Program-made: the position numbers and the translations under genes
In this document: positions 21,571 to 32,724 of the stretch, piece after piece
Layout: each line of letters starts with the position of its first letter
Position numbering within the stretch: position 1 is the first letter of the stretch
From: Elephas maximus indicus
Lineage: Eukaryota; Chordata; Mammalia; Proboscidea; Elephantidae
DNA length: 64,000 nt
Assembly (NCBI RefSeq): GCF_024166365.1
Contig: NC_064831.1
Coordinates: forward strand, 49,787,768-49,851,767
Direction: 5' to 3'
Notes under the pieces: model-generated
Told to the model about the DNA's origin: nothing
Database searches by the model: none
What the model saw: only the letters and a program-made list of their open reading frames with translations

Positions 21571-22359
21571 GCTAGAGCTCTGCTTTGAGCAGCTGAATGG
21601 ATGGTGGTGCCATTCACTGGAACAGGGAAAGAAGTTGTATCTTTTCCCAAACAACCTGTGCAGAACCCAGTTCATTATTATGGGTTGTTGTAGGCCCCTG
21701 GAGTCCAGGTTTAAAGTAAGCAGTTACAGGGGATTTGGTCTCAGCACTAAGGTCAGGGGACTGTTGGACTAAACTATTTGAGCTCCCTGATAGGATAAAA
21801 AAAAAAAAAAAAAAAGATGGATCTCTTTAATTTGGAATGGGCCACCCTGGCCTGAGAGTGATACTGACAGCTGATGACTTACTCCAGACCTGGTTTAGGC
21901 CTCTGTTTCTGCATGTTCAGTGCCACCTGCCGGTGTAATTCAGTCCTTCTGGGATGGAGTTATCTCCCTTCTGTGTGATACCTGTTTTAATCCGGCCACG
22001 TTGGCAGTTAGCTTTGGCACCAATACTGCCCGTGAGAAATCAAAGGGTAATTCTGATTCGTAGCCCAAGTATCATTTAGGGCGTATCTCTGCACATAGTA
22101 GAACGTGAAATCAAATGTTGAGGCAATTACGAGAATTAGTCAGGCAAAGACATTTCTTTCTCCCTTATATGGATGTTTCATGAAAAAAACTTGGGCCTTT
22201 CATTAACTAGGTCGTTACTGTAATTAACCACTTCATTACCTAAGCGTAGGCACAGCCTTGAAGTTATTTGTCCTGTTTCTTCCTGTGTGTATATCATTGT
22301 GAAGTAAAAATATTAATTTATGAATGTAATTGTGTGGATGATCACTCTGCATTTACTCA
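21571..22359. other. No recognised feature
   Basis: Unique-looking; a 20-base A-run near 21797 is the only notable tract. Confidence 0.4.
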
Positions 22360-22960
22360 GAACTAGCAATTAGGACACGCAAATCAGTGAAGACAAAAGT
22401 CTCTCTGATCCTGTTTGCACTACAGGAAGAGCTCATTTGCAAGGATGCCTGCTCCCAGCCCGTCTGATTCTTAAAACTCACGTTTCTGCCTCTTAAAATC
22501 AGAGCCGACCGTGTTTGTGAGCATTGTGATCACCCTTAATGCTCCTGCAAACACAGGTGATAACATGCTAACGAATCATCGTCTATTATCTAATTATAGT
22601 TGTTGAGGCAGATAAAGGTGGGGGGCGGACAGAGAGGATCGTATTAAAAGAAGGAAAAAAGCGTCTTTCATTTGGCAAACGAAGATGAAATTTACAGCTT
22701 AATTATTCCTCGTAGTGCCATACATGGCCTTCTCTGGGAATCACACCGAGGGCCTGAGTTTTTTTTCCCCCCAAAGAGGTGTAAAATGTGTTGACTTCCG
22801 ATTAAATAAGCTCCCCCTCCAGTGAGGGTAGGGCTAATGTGATTTAAATGTTGTGAGGTTTCACTGGGGCTCACAGTAGGGAAAAAAATCTGACATTGAC
22901 GGAGTATCAGTCTTTCAGCAATACAAATATCAGCTAATACAGAATCGTACAACTGCTCTG
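22360..22960. promoter_or_regulatory. Candidate conserved noncoding element
   Basis: High-complexity sequence with balanced composition, scattered CpGs and homeodomain-like cores (TCTAATTATAG near 22590, CTTAATTATTCC near 22700), plus AGATAAAGG (GATA-like). No repeat or long frame. This texture is typical of developmental enhancers in gene deserts. Conservation cannot be tested here, so this is inference. Confidence 0.35.
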
Positions 22961-23466
22961 GACATCTTGAATTGTAATAAAGAGTTATTCATCTTTATTA
23001 AAAATCATGCTTGTAGTTGAGTTACTCTGTTGGACAATATTTGGACGTTTATTTCTGTGTTATTTATTTAGAAATGTGCTGTCCTAGAGTTTTATAAAGA
23101 TGCAGCTACAGGTCTCTGTAAATGGAGCTGTATCCTCGGCCACTGTGAGGACATGTACTGTTAGCTACTCCTGCGCCTTGGGAAAGTCACTCAGGTCTGG
23201 TCTCCCTAAGTTGAAGGCTACCTGAGGAAGGCATGGGCTAGAGTAGTTAGGAAAGGTGAAGACAGGTAGCGAACCCAGTCTTTACTCATAAGTCCCATGA
23301 TTCCATTTTTATTCCCATGATTCCTGCAACACCTTTGCATCTGCACCAGAGGGAGCCAGGTTAATGTTAGGAGAAAAAAAAATCAAATAGCTTGTAGTAT
23401 AACTCAGAGCAGTGATAGACACCTTATCTATCAGAGGCTAAGACCCAAGTGCCAGCCATGTGCTAC
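22961..23466. other. No recognised feature
   Basis: Nothing called. A short TTGGGAAAGTCACT stretch near 23180 may be a MIR relic. Confidence 0.35.
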
Positions 23467-23471
23467 GTATT

Positions 23472-24054
23472 TGTTTTAGGCTGGGTCCTCTAGAGAAGCA
23501 AAACTAGTAAAGGGTGTAAGTATATATAGAGATAGATTTATAGCAAGGAAATGGCTCACATGGTTGTAGAGGTTGGAACGTCCCAAGTTCATGGGTCAGA
23601 CTGGAGGCTTCTCCTGATTCATGTAGCCACAGGGGCTGGTGAACCCAAGATCAGCAGGTCAGGCAGCAGGGCTCTAGCTCACAGGCTGCGAAGACCAATG
23701 AATTTCAGGATTGGCAGACAAGATGGCAGACAAGATGGCAGGTAAGCCACTAGCTCAAGTCCCAAGAACCAGGGGTCAGATGAACAGGAGCCAACTGCAA
23801 GATCCAGAGGGAGCAAAAGCTGTGGAGCCATGCCAGAAAATCTACTTATATTCGATGCAGGCCACACCCCCAAGGAAACTCCCTTTCAACTGATTGGCTA
23901 CTCACAGTAGATGCCATCATGGAGCTGATCACATTATATCAAATCTCATGATGGAAGTGGTCACATCATCATACAACTGTCAAACAACATCATAACTACC
24001 AAACCACTGAGAGTCATGGCCCAGCCAAAGTGACACACAACCTTAACAATCACA
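23472..24054 (-). mobile_element. ERVL (MLT2-like) solo LTR with 5-bp duplication
   Basis: Plus reading starts TGTTTTAGGCTGGGTCC and ends CCTTAACAATCACA. GTATT flanks it at 23467-23471 and 24055-24059. Reversed, its ends match the LTR at 52503-53073 (start TGTGATGGTCAAGG-like). It contains a 14-bp tandem duplication around GACAAGATGGCA (about 23713-23740). No internal viral genes. Confidence 0.8.
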
Positions 24055-24079
24055 GTATTTTACAAAATTATTTCTTCAT

Positions 24080-24650
24080 ATTTAAAATGTAACTTTATTT
24101 ATTTTTGAATAGAAAATATATTCACAGGTTTCAAAGTTTTAAAAACATAAAAGAATATACAGTGAAAGCTCTCTCTGCCATCTTTATCCCTGAGCCTCAC
24201 AGTTATCCTCCCTACAGGCAACAAATGTTACAAGTTTTTTTGTGATATTTCATTCCACAGGCAACTAATGTTATCAGTTTCTTTCAGAGTTAATTTAAGC
24301 ACATATATATATGTATGTATATTCAAATGCATATCTTCTTTCTCTACCCTTTTAAAAATAAACAGTAGTATACTATGCACACTGTTTTGCACTTAATGAT
24401 ATATCTTGGCTGTTATTCTATATCCATACAAAAAGCTTTCTCATTCTTTTTTATGACTTCATTGTATGCCTCTACTGTAGTTTATTCAACTAGTTCTTTA
24501 TTGATGGACATTTAGGTTCTTTTCTATCTTTTGCAATTATAAATAATACTACAAAGAGTAACTCTGTAGATACATTATTTTCCAAGAATGCAAGTTTATC
24601 TGCAGGATAAATTCAGAGAGCTGGAGTAGCTGGGTCAAAGAGTATATGCA
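24080..24650. mobile_element. Old L1 (L1M-type) 3' region
   Basis: Typical L1M tail phrases: TATTCACAGGTTTCAAAGTT, AGTAGTATACTATGCACACT, TTTATTGATGGACATTTAGG, GGGTCAAAGAGTATATGCA. No coding sequence. Confidence 0.6.
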
Positions 24651-24659
24651 ACAGTAGGT

Positions 24660-24790
24660 TATTTCTAACCACAGCACCATTTCACACATGAGTATGGAGT
24701 GAGTGACTCGATCAAGGACACACAGTTATTAAACTTTAAAGCCTGCATTCAAACACAGCTGTGCTTTTTCCAAACCTCCAAATTGTCTCT
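24660..24790 (-). mobile_element. MIR SINE fragment
   Basis: GTGACTCGATCAAGGACACA then CAGTTATTAAA corresponds to the reversed MIR phrase around CCAAGGTCACACAG. Weak but typical. Confidence 0.5.
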
Positions 24791-25024
24791 TTTTACTGGC
24801 CTATAAGTTTTTTACTCAATAATATATAACAATTGATTATTTAATATGTGCGATGTGTCATGATAAGGGCTTTGGAGGACATAAAGGAGTAAAGACATAG
24901 CTAGTCTCGTCAGGGAGTTTACAGCTGAGTGGTTTTAGTAAAATATCTGAAGGAGGGAGGTGGATGAAACTACTGAAAAAAATGCACCTACATGCACATG
25001 TACACACACACATAAAACTCTGTA

Positions 25025-25389
25025 CACTCACTCCTCACTTATCAACATGGTTAGGTTCCAAAGACCAGGTCATTATACAAAAGTCTTCATTATGTCCAAG
25101 TAGAGGATGACCACATCAGATTACAAAATGGAGGATGGCTACATCATCATTACATAACTGCCAAAATACATCATTACATAACTGCCAAACCACTGAGAAT
25201 CATGGCCCAGCCAAGTTGACACATAACCTTAACCATCACAGCCAGTGTTACTCTCACCTCCCTCCTCAGGATCCGTTACTGCCAGATGTACATCATCAGT
25301 ACGCAAAATAGTTGGATAGTAGATTTTTTACTATTGTCATAAATGTGAAATGTCACATAATGATATAGTCAATAAGCGAGGAGTAGGTG
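25025..25389. mobile_element. TIR-flanked DNA element with nested LTR piece
   Basis: CACTCCTCACTTATCAAC at the left pairs with GTCAATAAGCGAGGAGTAG at the right as inverted termini of about 15 bp. The middle (25098-25243) is an LTR fragment, so the original element was only about 220 bp. It may be a MITE-like copy; the family is not identified. Confidence 0.48.
25098..25243 (-). mobile_element. MLT2-like LTR fragment
   Basis: Shares ATCATTACATAACTGCCAAA, ACCACTGAGAATCATGGC and AACCTTAACCATCACA with the LTR at 23472-24054, same orientation. Only the last part of the LTR remains. Confidence 0.65.
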
Positions 25390-26077
25390 TATATATATTT
25401 TTCATATCTATATTCTATATGTATGTATAATTTAAAGCAAATTCAAAGGACAGATATGAATATTTACACAGGAAAGAAATTACTGATTATGTCTTTACTG
25501 TGCAGTAGAGAAAACTTGTACTTATTTCAAAGTAAAACAAAGAGGTCTATTAAAAGTTCAAAATCAGTTTGAACCTGGAACTATGTGACTCATGAAAATG
25601 AAACCACAAAGTCCAAGGCATGATAATCACGCAGACATTTTTACGGGGCTTTAACAAAGAACAGGGGCTACAGTATTCAGATTGGTTTTCGGTGATCGGT
25701 GGTAACATACAGGCGGATGTCAGTGATTGGCTACTTAAATTGCAGAGGTATGTGCGGGGAGGGTACACAGGATCCCAGGACAAGGACAGGACATGCTTTT
25801 CTGGGAACATGCTGTTAAAACTGCTTTCTATTGCACGTCTTTTCCTGAGGTTCCATTGTAAAGGAGATTTTTTGACAATGCTACGCATCAAGACCCTTTG
25901 TGAATAGGCTGTCGACATCCCGCATCTGTTTGACCACAGAGAAAAATGTTTCTTTTAGGGTATAATTCTAAGGATGACTAAAGATTAAGCATGGGAGAGA
26001 AAAAAAAACTGCTGTTTTAAAATAAGGCTTGTTCTCAGTCCTAGGAAGGGTCCTCTACTTATACCAAATGCCTCATT
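25390..26077. other. Unassigned, partly CpG-containing stretch
   Basis: From 25560 to 25940 the sequence has more CpG than its flanks and is open in one frame on each strand (95 and 122 codons), without any motif I know. It could be a fragment of an unrecognised retroelement. I do not call a gene. Confidence 0.35.
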
Positions 26078-26210
26078 AAGAGCCTGGCTGCTAAGCAAGA
26101 TGTTGGCAAGTTCAAATCCACTGGCTGTTCCTTGGAAACCCTATGGGGCAGTTCTACTCTGTCCTATAGGGTCGCTATGAGTCGGAAGTGACTTGAGAGC
26201 AACAGGTTCG
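26078..26210 (+). mobile_element. AfroSINE, 5'-truncated
   Basis: Starts within the head (GAGCCTGGCTGCTAAGC) and includes CTTGGAAACCCTATGGGGCA to GTCGGAAGTGACTTGAG. Confidence 0.82.
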
Positions 26211-26259
26211 TATAATTTGGGGGTTCTCTCTCTCAAATGAAAGAATACGTCTATTAAAA

Positions 26260-26640
26260 TGACTTTAACATTTTTAAAAATAATACAATTCTATGGAAAG
26301 CTATGCATTGAGAAGAAAATCAACGTCGTTCTTAACTATATTACCCGGAGGTAACCATTGTTCATTTTGGGGTACATATTTTTCCGTTGTTCTTATTCAC
26401 AAAATAGGATTGTATTTTAAATACTGTTTTATAATACATTTTTTCTCTTAATAATAATTCATAACTATCCATTAGATATTCTTCCTTAACATCATTTTCA
26501 TGGCTCTGAAGTTTTCCATTGTTTGGATTAAGCCATAACTTATTTAACTAAATCTTCTATTGTCAGACAAGCTTGTCCCCCAACCCTTTTCAGCTATGAT
26601 AAACAATGTTGTTATCAACATTTTCGGACTATTATGACTA
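26260..26640. mobile_element. Old L1 (L1M-type) 3' region
   Basis: GGAGGTAACCATTGTTCATTTTGG and TAACTATCCATTAGATATTC resemble L1M tails; old and diverged. Confidence 0.5.
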
Positions 26641-26830
26641 TTTCTTGGCCATCCATTATCCAACACTCCCATCTCCCGCCTCTCATTTAGCACCTGGATC
26701 TCTCTTTGGGGGGAATTCAACATTATAACTAATCTTAGTGAAAGGCCAGTTCCCAAACTCCCCCACCCCCCAACTCTCATCCCTCCTGTCTCTGACCATA
26801 AACAGGAATTAAAAGGATCTGATTCTTCCT

Positions 26831-27020
26831 TGGAGGAACCCTGGTGACTTGGTTGCTACCTAAAGGTTGGTGGTTCGAGCCCACCAGCCACTCTGTAGGA
26901 GAAAGATATGGCAGTCTGCTTCCGTAAAGATTCCAGCCTTGGAAACCCTATGTGATAGCTCTACTCTGTTGTATACGGTTGCTATGAGTTGGAATCGACT
27001 CGACGGCAATGGGTTTTTGG
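26831..27020 (+). mobile_element. AfroSINE, long form
   Basis: AGGAACCCTGGTGACTTGG to GACGGCAATGGGTTTTTGG, including the GTCTGCTTCCGTAAAGATTC block. GATTCTTCCT (26821-26830) and GATCCTTCCT (27021-27030) are the target duplication with one mismatch. The TAAAGATT site is uninterrupted here, unlike in two other copies. Confidence 0.88.
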
Positions 27021-27099
27021 GATCCTTCCTCAGCTTACTCCTTGGTACAGACATGGTATGCCCAGCCAGACACTCAGTTCCAGGACTTTGGATTCTGGC

Positions 27100-27470
27100 T
27101 GTTATAGGTTGAATTGTGTCCCCAGAAAGTGCTAACCCATAGCTGTGATGTGATCTTGTTTGGAAATAGGGTGAAGTCATGCTGGAGTAGGGTGTGCCCT
27201 AATGGAGTCTGAGTGCTGTCCTTAGAGGAGAAGAGGCACAGAGATGCACAGAGATAAGACGGCCGTGTAAGGACAGAGCGGAGTTGGAGTTACACTGCAG
27301 CTGCAATGTGAGGATCCCGGAGCTACTAGGAACTGGGGAGACAAGCAGGGACCTTCCCCCAGAGACTTTGGGGGATGTCAAGCCCCGAGAACGGTGAGGG
27401 AGTAACTGTCTGTTGTTGTAAACTGCCATCTTGTGATGTTTTGTTATGGCAGCTTTTGGAAACCAGTATC
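27100..27470 (+). mobile_element. MLT1-type MaLR LTR
   Basis: TGTTATAGGTTGAATTGTGT at the start, GTTTGGAAATAGGGTGAAGT in the body and TTTTGTTATGGCAGC near the end are the standard MLT1 phrases. The right boundary is approximate. Confidence 0.7.
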
Positions 27471-28107
27471 CTGACCAAATGAGGCACAGACAGTGGGAGC
27501 ATCAGAAGTCAGGATGCTTCTACTGGGGTCAGAGCAGGGTTAAAATGAATTCTGGAAATGGTAACATTGTCACATTGGTTAATCTTATGCCTGTAGTGAT
27601 TCACAGTCTGGCACTTATACTTAAAGGGTCTGTGAACTTGTTTTGGGGAACTGCAGCAGTCTCGTTGGGAACAAGCCACTAAACGACAGAGTGGGGACTC
27701 CCCCAAAGAAGAGGAAAGTAAGCTGAATCCTGTGCTGGCTGCACCAGAGCAATGGAGAGAATAGGAACCAGGTCTGGGCCTGGAAATGACCTGGGTCTGA
27801 GACCTTCTTGCTGTGACAGGCACTGACATTTTCAGTTCTAATGTGACTCTCCGACAAGACTCAGATGTCACGTGAGACATCAAGGGCTGTTCTCTCTTCA
27901 TTGCATTCTCCCTTCCCTCTGCCAGAATGCCCCTCTCCACTCAGCCGTCCTCGCGGGCTGCCAGTCACTGGTCCTTAGATTCTTTTACAGCCACTTTCTT
28001 CTGGAAATCCTCTCTCCTCTGCCCTACTAGCTTCTCCCTTCCTAGGTGAGACTGGATTTAGTTCCTCTAACCTCCAAACCCTCTGAGGTAACTCCAAGGT
28101 GGCCTGT
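27471..28107. other. No recognised feature
   Basis: Non-repetitive sequence. A 143-codon frame on the minus strand (27509-27940) lacks recognisable motifs and overlaps other frames, so it is not called. Confidence 0.4.
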
Positions 28108-28314
28108 TGTGGTTGTCAGTTGCCATTGAGTTGATTCCGACTCATGGCAACCCCATGTGTTCAGAGTAGAACTGCTCCATAGGGTTTTCAAGGCTGTGAC
28201 CTTTCAAAGGCAGATCTCCAGGCTTGTCTTCCCAGGAGCCTCTGGGCTGACTCGAGCCACCAACCTTTCAGTTAGTAGTGGAGCACTTAACTGTTTGTGC
28301 CACCCAGGGACTTT
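28108..28314 (-). mobile_element. AfroSINE, CACCCAGGG-headed subfamily
   Basis: Plus reading TTGTGGTTGTCAGTTGCC to GTGCCACCCAGGGACTTTC, with the CATGTGTTCAGAGTAGAACT block. Flanked by (G/A)TGGCCT repeats near 28099-28105 and just after 28315, a likely short target duplication. Confidence 0.82.
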
Positions 28315-28336
28315 CGATGATGGCCTACAGTTCTAT

Positions 28337-28430
28337 AATTCATTCATTCAGGCATTCTCTCTTTTACTATACTTCGGGGAAGGGGCTCTGGCACAAAATC
28401 ACTTAATGAATGTTTGCTGAGTCAGTTCAA
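28337..28430. mobile_element. Possible L2/MIR tail
   Basis: ATTCATTCATTCAGGCATTC and CTTAATGAATGTTTGCTGAG resemble L2 3' ends. Weak. Confidence 0.35.
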
Positions 28431-28612
28431 ATATAGTAATATTAAGGAACTAATTGAAATAGTATGCCAAGGTGGCTGATAAACAGCTACTCATTTTAGA
28501 CGGTAAAATCTGAAGTAAAAAGTAGAAAGGATCAGCACTGACATATTGATCTTAAATTCAGTGAAGATGATTCTAAACTAATTGCATCTCGATCTAGCAT
28601 CACAAGGTTATA

Positions 28613-28779
28613 CCAAAAAAACCACACCAAGTGCCCTCGCCTTGATTCCGACTCATAGCGACCCTATAGGACAGAGTAGAACCACCCCATAGAGTTTCCA
28701 AGGAGCACCTGGCGGATTTGAACTGCCGACCCTTTGGTTCGCAGCCACAGCACTTAACCACTACACCACCAGGGTTTCC
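28613..28779 (-). mobile_element. AfroSINE with perfect 12-bp duplication
   Basis: Short AfroSINE, tail at the left (CCAAAAAAACCACACC), head at the right (CACCACCAGGGTTTC). CACAAGGTTATA occurs exactly at 28601-28612 and 28780-28791. Confidence 0.92.
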
Positions 28780-28929
28780 CACAAGGTTATATAAGTCAAA
28801 AAATTTCCCCCAAAGAATCTCAAAGAATACTACAAAATGACAATTTACAAAAATATCAGTTATGCTTGTTAAATTTTGCTTTCCACAATTATCAATATAT
28901 CGAACAGAGGAAGTCACATTTCTTTCTGG

Positions 28930-29283
28930 CTGACATGGCTGCTTTTCACATCAGAGGCTGAGAACATGCCTTCCCAACTTCGTCTGCAGCTCCAGCACTA
29001 GCATGCCACCTAGACACCTCAGTGGACCTGAGGAGGAGTCGGCTGCTGAGGTTCTGTGAAGTTCTCCTTCTTGATAAAAAGAGAGACATATGAGGAAACA
29101 TTGCCATTTTTGCCTTTGGAAATGGTTATGTGGTAACTGGATGTCTGTAGCAGCAGCAGCAGCAGCCATTTTGTGACAATGAGAGAACAAGCCTGGGGAT
29201 GACAGACTACGTACTGGAGAATGCAGAGCATCAAGATGGAAAGAGCCCGCGTAATCAGTACCTTTGTTGAACTCCTGACTTAA
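28930..29283 (+). mobile_element. Old LTR-like repeat, first part
   Basis: GACATGGCTGCTTTTCACAT, the (CAG)n-CCATTTTGTGACAATGAG block and CAGAGCATCAAGATGGAAAG match an old eutherian repeat that I recognise but cannot name. It continues after the SINE at 29449. Confidence 0.5.
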
Positions 29284-29448
29284 CCTTCTCCTGGTGGCAC
29301 AGTGGTTAAGATCTTGGCTGCTGATCAAAAGATCTGCAGTTCGAATCTACCAGCCACTTCTTGGAAACCCTGTGGGGTAGTTCTACTCTCTCCTATAGCG
29401 TCGCTATGAGTCAGAATCGACTCTATGGCAATAGGTTTGGTTTTTTGG
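29284..29448 (+). mobile_element. AfroSINE, short form
   Basis: CTCCTGGTGGCACAGTGG to GGCAATAGGTTTGG with a T-rich tail. It interrupts the old repeat on both sides. Confidence 0.87.
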
Positions 29449-29580
29449 TCTTTCTGCAACAGCTACCTTTAGATTTCTTTTTATGTGAGATAGTAAATGG
29501 TCTTTTATTTAAGTCACTTTCAGAGAGGTTTCCTGTATTTGCAGCTAAAATAATCCCAGATAGATCTGAAATTCAACTTC
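29449..29580 (+). mobile_element. Old LTR-like repeat, second part
   Basis: TTATGTGAGATAGTAAATGG (polyadenylation-signal-like) and TTCCTGTATTTGCAGC continue the repeat started at 28930. Confidence 0.48.
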
Positions 29581-29728
29581 CTTGTTATGTTATTGCTCTG
29601 GCTATTTGTAAGATTAATTTTACTCATCTAGCATCTTTCTCTGACTGAGACTTTGGCTTGACTAGTAGCTACAGTGTGGTAGAGGCATACTGGGTTGTGG
29701 CCTTATATATAGTACATGAAAGAATTTT

Positions 29729-29882
29729 GGAAACCCTGGTGGAGTAGTGGTTAAGAGCTATGGCTGCTAACCAAAAGGTCGGCAGTTCAAATCCACCAGG
29801 CGCTCCTTGGAAACTCTATGGGGTAGTTCTACTCTGTCCTATAGGGTCGCTATGAGTCGGAATTGACTTAATGGCAATGGGT
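29729..29882 (+). mobile_element. AfroSINE, short form
   Basis: GGAAACCCTGGTGGAGTAG to TTAATGGCAATGGG, complete, with an intact CCTATAGGGTCGCTATGAG block. Confidence 0.9.
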
Positions 29883-30985
29883 CAATATAATTTTTGCAAG
29901 CCAGTCTCAACTGATTCTTCCACTGCCCATGCTAATATTGATTCTGTTTTATAGATCTGATAAGCAGGGTGGAGTGTGCTGTGGAGACTATACAGAGAGG
30001 AGTATTAAAGTGATTATTAGAATCCTATGTCCCTGACTGAGCTCTGCTGTTAAAATTTCTGGTCTCATGATATGGCATTCTGATTTAGGTAGTTAAAAAT
30101 ACCCCCCAAAATACAATGACATGATTGAAGAATATCCTCTTCACTCAAAGCATGCTGGGAATTCCTGTTTCAGTTAATTGGAGATATATGTGTGCATCCA
30201 GGGTTGAATAGATTGCAAAGGCCCCTATTCATCTTTGTTTCAGCTAAACTGACCCAGGGGATTTTTTTTTTTTTTTTAAGTTTGCATGTAAAAATGTGCA
30301 CTTAGTACACATTTTCAATGCATTTCTATGCATTAGGACCACAGTGACCATCATTGCAAATTTACTCCTTGGAATCTGATGAAGAATCTCATTTTTCAGA
30401 TATGACTAGCAAATATCATTTTTAAGGTTCTTGTTCTGAGAACCCAGGCCAACACATAAAGGCTTTGCCTTTGCCAAATGAGACTGTTAAACATTCTTCA
30501 TTTCAATGAATACAATTCAATAAATGTCCTAAATGCTTTCAGAAAGAGTTTGCTACAAGAGAGATATTATGTAGAGTGGCAACATTACTAATTATTTTAG
30601 TCTTGTTCGTGCTTCCAATTATTCTTTAAAATGAAATTTATAGTCAGCATATGATCCCGAACAAATTAAGAAAAGCAATAAAAAGATGTTGAAATTCACA
30701 ATAGCAAAAGGCAATCATTTTAGTATGTTTATATCCAGGTGAACAGTAATTAGAGAAACAAATCTATTTTAAGAGTTCTGATATAAAATTAGAAAGAAAA
30801 TGATTCAATTATAGTAGATGATTTTCCAGGGATATGATAAACCAGCAACAGGTAATAAGATAAGCAGAAAAGACAGACAGCATCTCCCAGATATGACCAT
30901 TTTCCACATTTCAGAAACGGAAGGCAACCTTGGAGTGACTGATTGTGGAGGTTAACTGAATTACAGATGAAACAATTATGTTTTA
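29883..30985. other. AT-rich unique sequence
   Basis: No gene or named repeat; a T-run near 30262-30278. Confidence 0.4.
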
Positions 30986-30989
30986 TAAT

Positions 30990-31182
30990 ATAAGCTTACC
31001 CTCTTAAGGTTGGAAATTACTAAAGTATACGAATATACATTAAAAAATTTTTCTGCATTACAAAGATGCAACATCCAGTTTTTAACAATTAAAAATACAG
31101 GTAAATATAATCCCATTACTTGAAGATAACCATGTTTTGATGTATATTCTTTGACCTTTCTTTATAACCTTATGCAGATCTT
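30990..31182. mobile_element. Possible L1M-type tail
   Basis: ACTTGAAGATAACCATGTTT and GATGTATATTCTTTGACC resemble L1M 3' sequence; it directly precedes the VDAC2 retrocopy. Confidence 0.4.
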
Positions 31183-31950
31183 TTCTTTTGCTGGACCTGC
31201 AATCCATGGTTCAGCTGTCTTTGGCTATAAGGGCTGGCTTGCTGGTTACCAGATGACCTTTGACAGTGCCAAATCAAAGCTGACAAGGAATAATTTTGCA
31301 GTGGGCTGCAGGATAGGGGACTTCCAGATACACACTAATGTCAAGGATGAGACAGAATTTGGAGGAATAATTTATTAGGAAGTATGTGAAGATCTTGACA
31401 TTTCAGTAAACCTTGCTTGGACATCAGGTACCAACTGCTCTCGTTTTGGCATTACCAGTTGGAGCCCGCTGCTTTCATTTCTGCAAAAGTCAACAACCCT
31501 AGTTTAATTGGAGAAGGCCACGCTCAGACCCTGAGGCCTGGTGTGAAGCTTACACTGCCTGCTGTGGTAGACAGGAAGAGCATTAATGCTGGGGGCCACA
31601 AACTTGGGCTTGCTCTGGAGTTGGAGGCTTAATCCGGCTGAAGAAACCTCTGTGAAGCTATTTTAGAAGATTTGGCCTTAGTGTTTATTATTTCCATTGT
31701 GACCAGCAGGCTTTTTCTCCCCCAAGAATGTGATCAAAACAAAGGATGATCTAAACAAGAGCTGTATTTTAAATATTTAGACAGTTACTTGTTAGCTGCT
31801 TTCTAGTTGAATTGGTTATCTATCCAGTTACCAATGCTACAGTCATGCAGCCACCTATACGTTATTTAGATGTATTTAACTGATAAATGTGCTACCCACA
31901 GTAATCAAAGAGACCTTTACGAAAACTGGAAAAAAAATACATATCTCATA
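31183..31950 (+). pseudogene. VDAC2: Processed pseudogene of VDAC2, 5'-truncated
   Basis: Intronless copy of the C-terminal half of the mitochondrial outer-membrane channel VDAC2. Translation starts inside the protein at [14 protein letters not shown] and reaches the C-terminus LGLALELEA at 31608-31632 with its stop. GSAVFGY and [12 protein letters not shown] identify VDAC2 rather than VDAC1. Two breaks are visible: a stop (TAG, 31376-31378) where VDAC2 has Gln, and a deletion of about 10 bp near 31445 that removes the Ala-Ala-Lys region and shifts frame. About 310 bp of 3' UTR follow (GTGACCAGCAGGCTTTTTCT), then a short A-run near 31930-31938. The reading frame is dead and no promoter is implied. 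Confidence 0.93.
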
Positions 31951-31966
31951 TATGTTATGCTGAAAG

Positions 31967-32078
31967 GAGCCTGGTGGTGCAGTGGTTAAGTGCTCGGCTG
32001 CTAAACAAAAGGCTCATGGTTTGAACCCACCAGCTACCCCTCAGAAGAAAGATGTAGCAGTCTGCTTCCATAAAGATT
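31967..32078 (+). mobile_element. AfroSINE 5' part, host of an RTE insertion
   Basis: GGAGCCTGGTGGTGCAGTGG to CTGCTTCCATAAAGATT. The rest of the SINE resumes at 33964 after the RTE element. The break is at the same SINE position as in the copy at 1506-1617. Confidence 0.88.
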
Positions 32079-32724
32079 GTTTTCGTTGTTGTTGTTAGGT
32101 GCCATCGAGTCAGTTCCGACTCATAGCGACCCAATGCACAACAGAATGAAACACTGCCCGGTCCTGAGCCATCCTTACAATCGTTGTTACGCTTCAGATC
32201 ATTGTTGCAGCCACTGTGTCAATCTAACTCTTTGAGTGTCTTCCTCTTTTCCGCTGACCCTGTACTTTGCCAAGCATGATGTCCTTCTCCAGGGACTGAT
32301 CTTTCCTGACAACATGTCCAAAGCATGTAAGATGCAGTCTTGCCATTTCTTGCTTCTAAAGAGCATTCTGGTTGTACTTCTTCCAAGAAAGATTTGTTCT
32401 TTTGTCAGTCCGTGGTATATTCAATATTCTTCGCCAACACCACAATTCAAAGGCATCAATTCTTCTTCTGTCTTCCTTATTCATTGTCCAGCTTTCACAT
32501 GCATATAATGCGATTGAAAATACCACGGCTTGGGTCAGGTGCACCTTAGTCTTCAAGGTGACATCTTTGCTCTTCAACACTTTAAAGAGATCCTTTGCAG
32601 CAGATTTACCCAATGCAATGAGTCTTGATTTCTTGACTGCTGGTTCCATGGCTGTTGATTGTGGATCCAAGTAAAATGAAACCCTTGACAACTTCAATCT
32701 TTTTTCCGTTTATCGTGATGTTGC

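Noticed and set aside
25550..25918. 122-codon minus-strand and 95-codon plus-strand frames
   Set aside because: No motif recognised; kept only as an unexplained segment.
27509..27940. 143-codon minus-strand frame
   Set aside because: No recognisable domain, overlaps other frames, and no splice or promoter context supports a gene.
31930..32000. TTATGC(A/T)GA as a target duplication for the VDAC2 retrocopy
   Set aside because: The downstream match lies about 17 bases past the A-run and the upstream match does not abut the start of homology.
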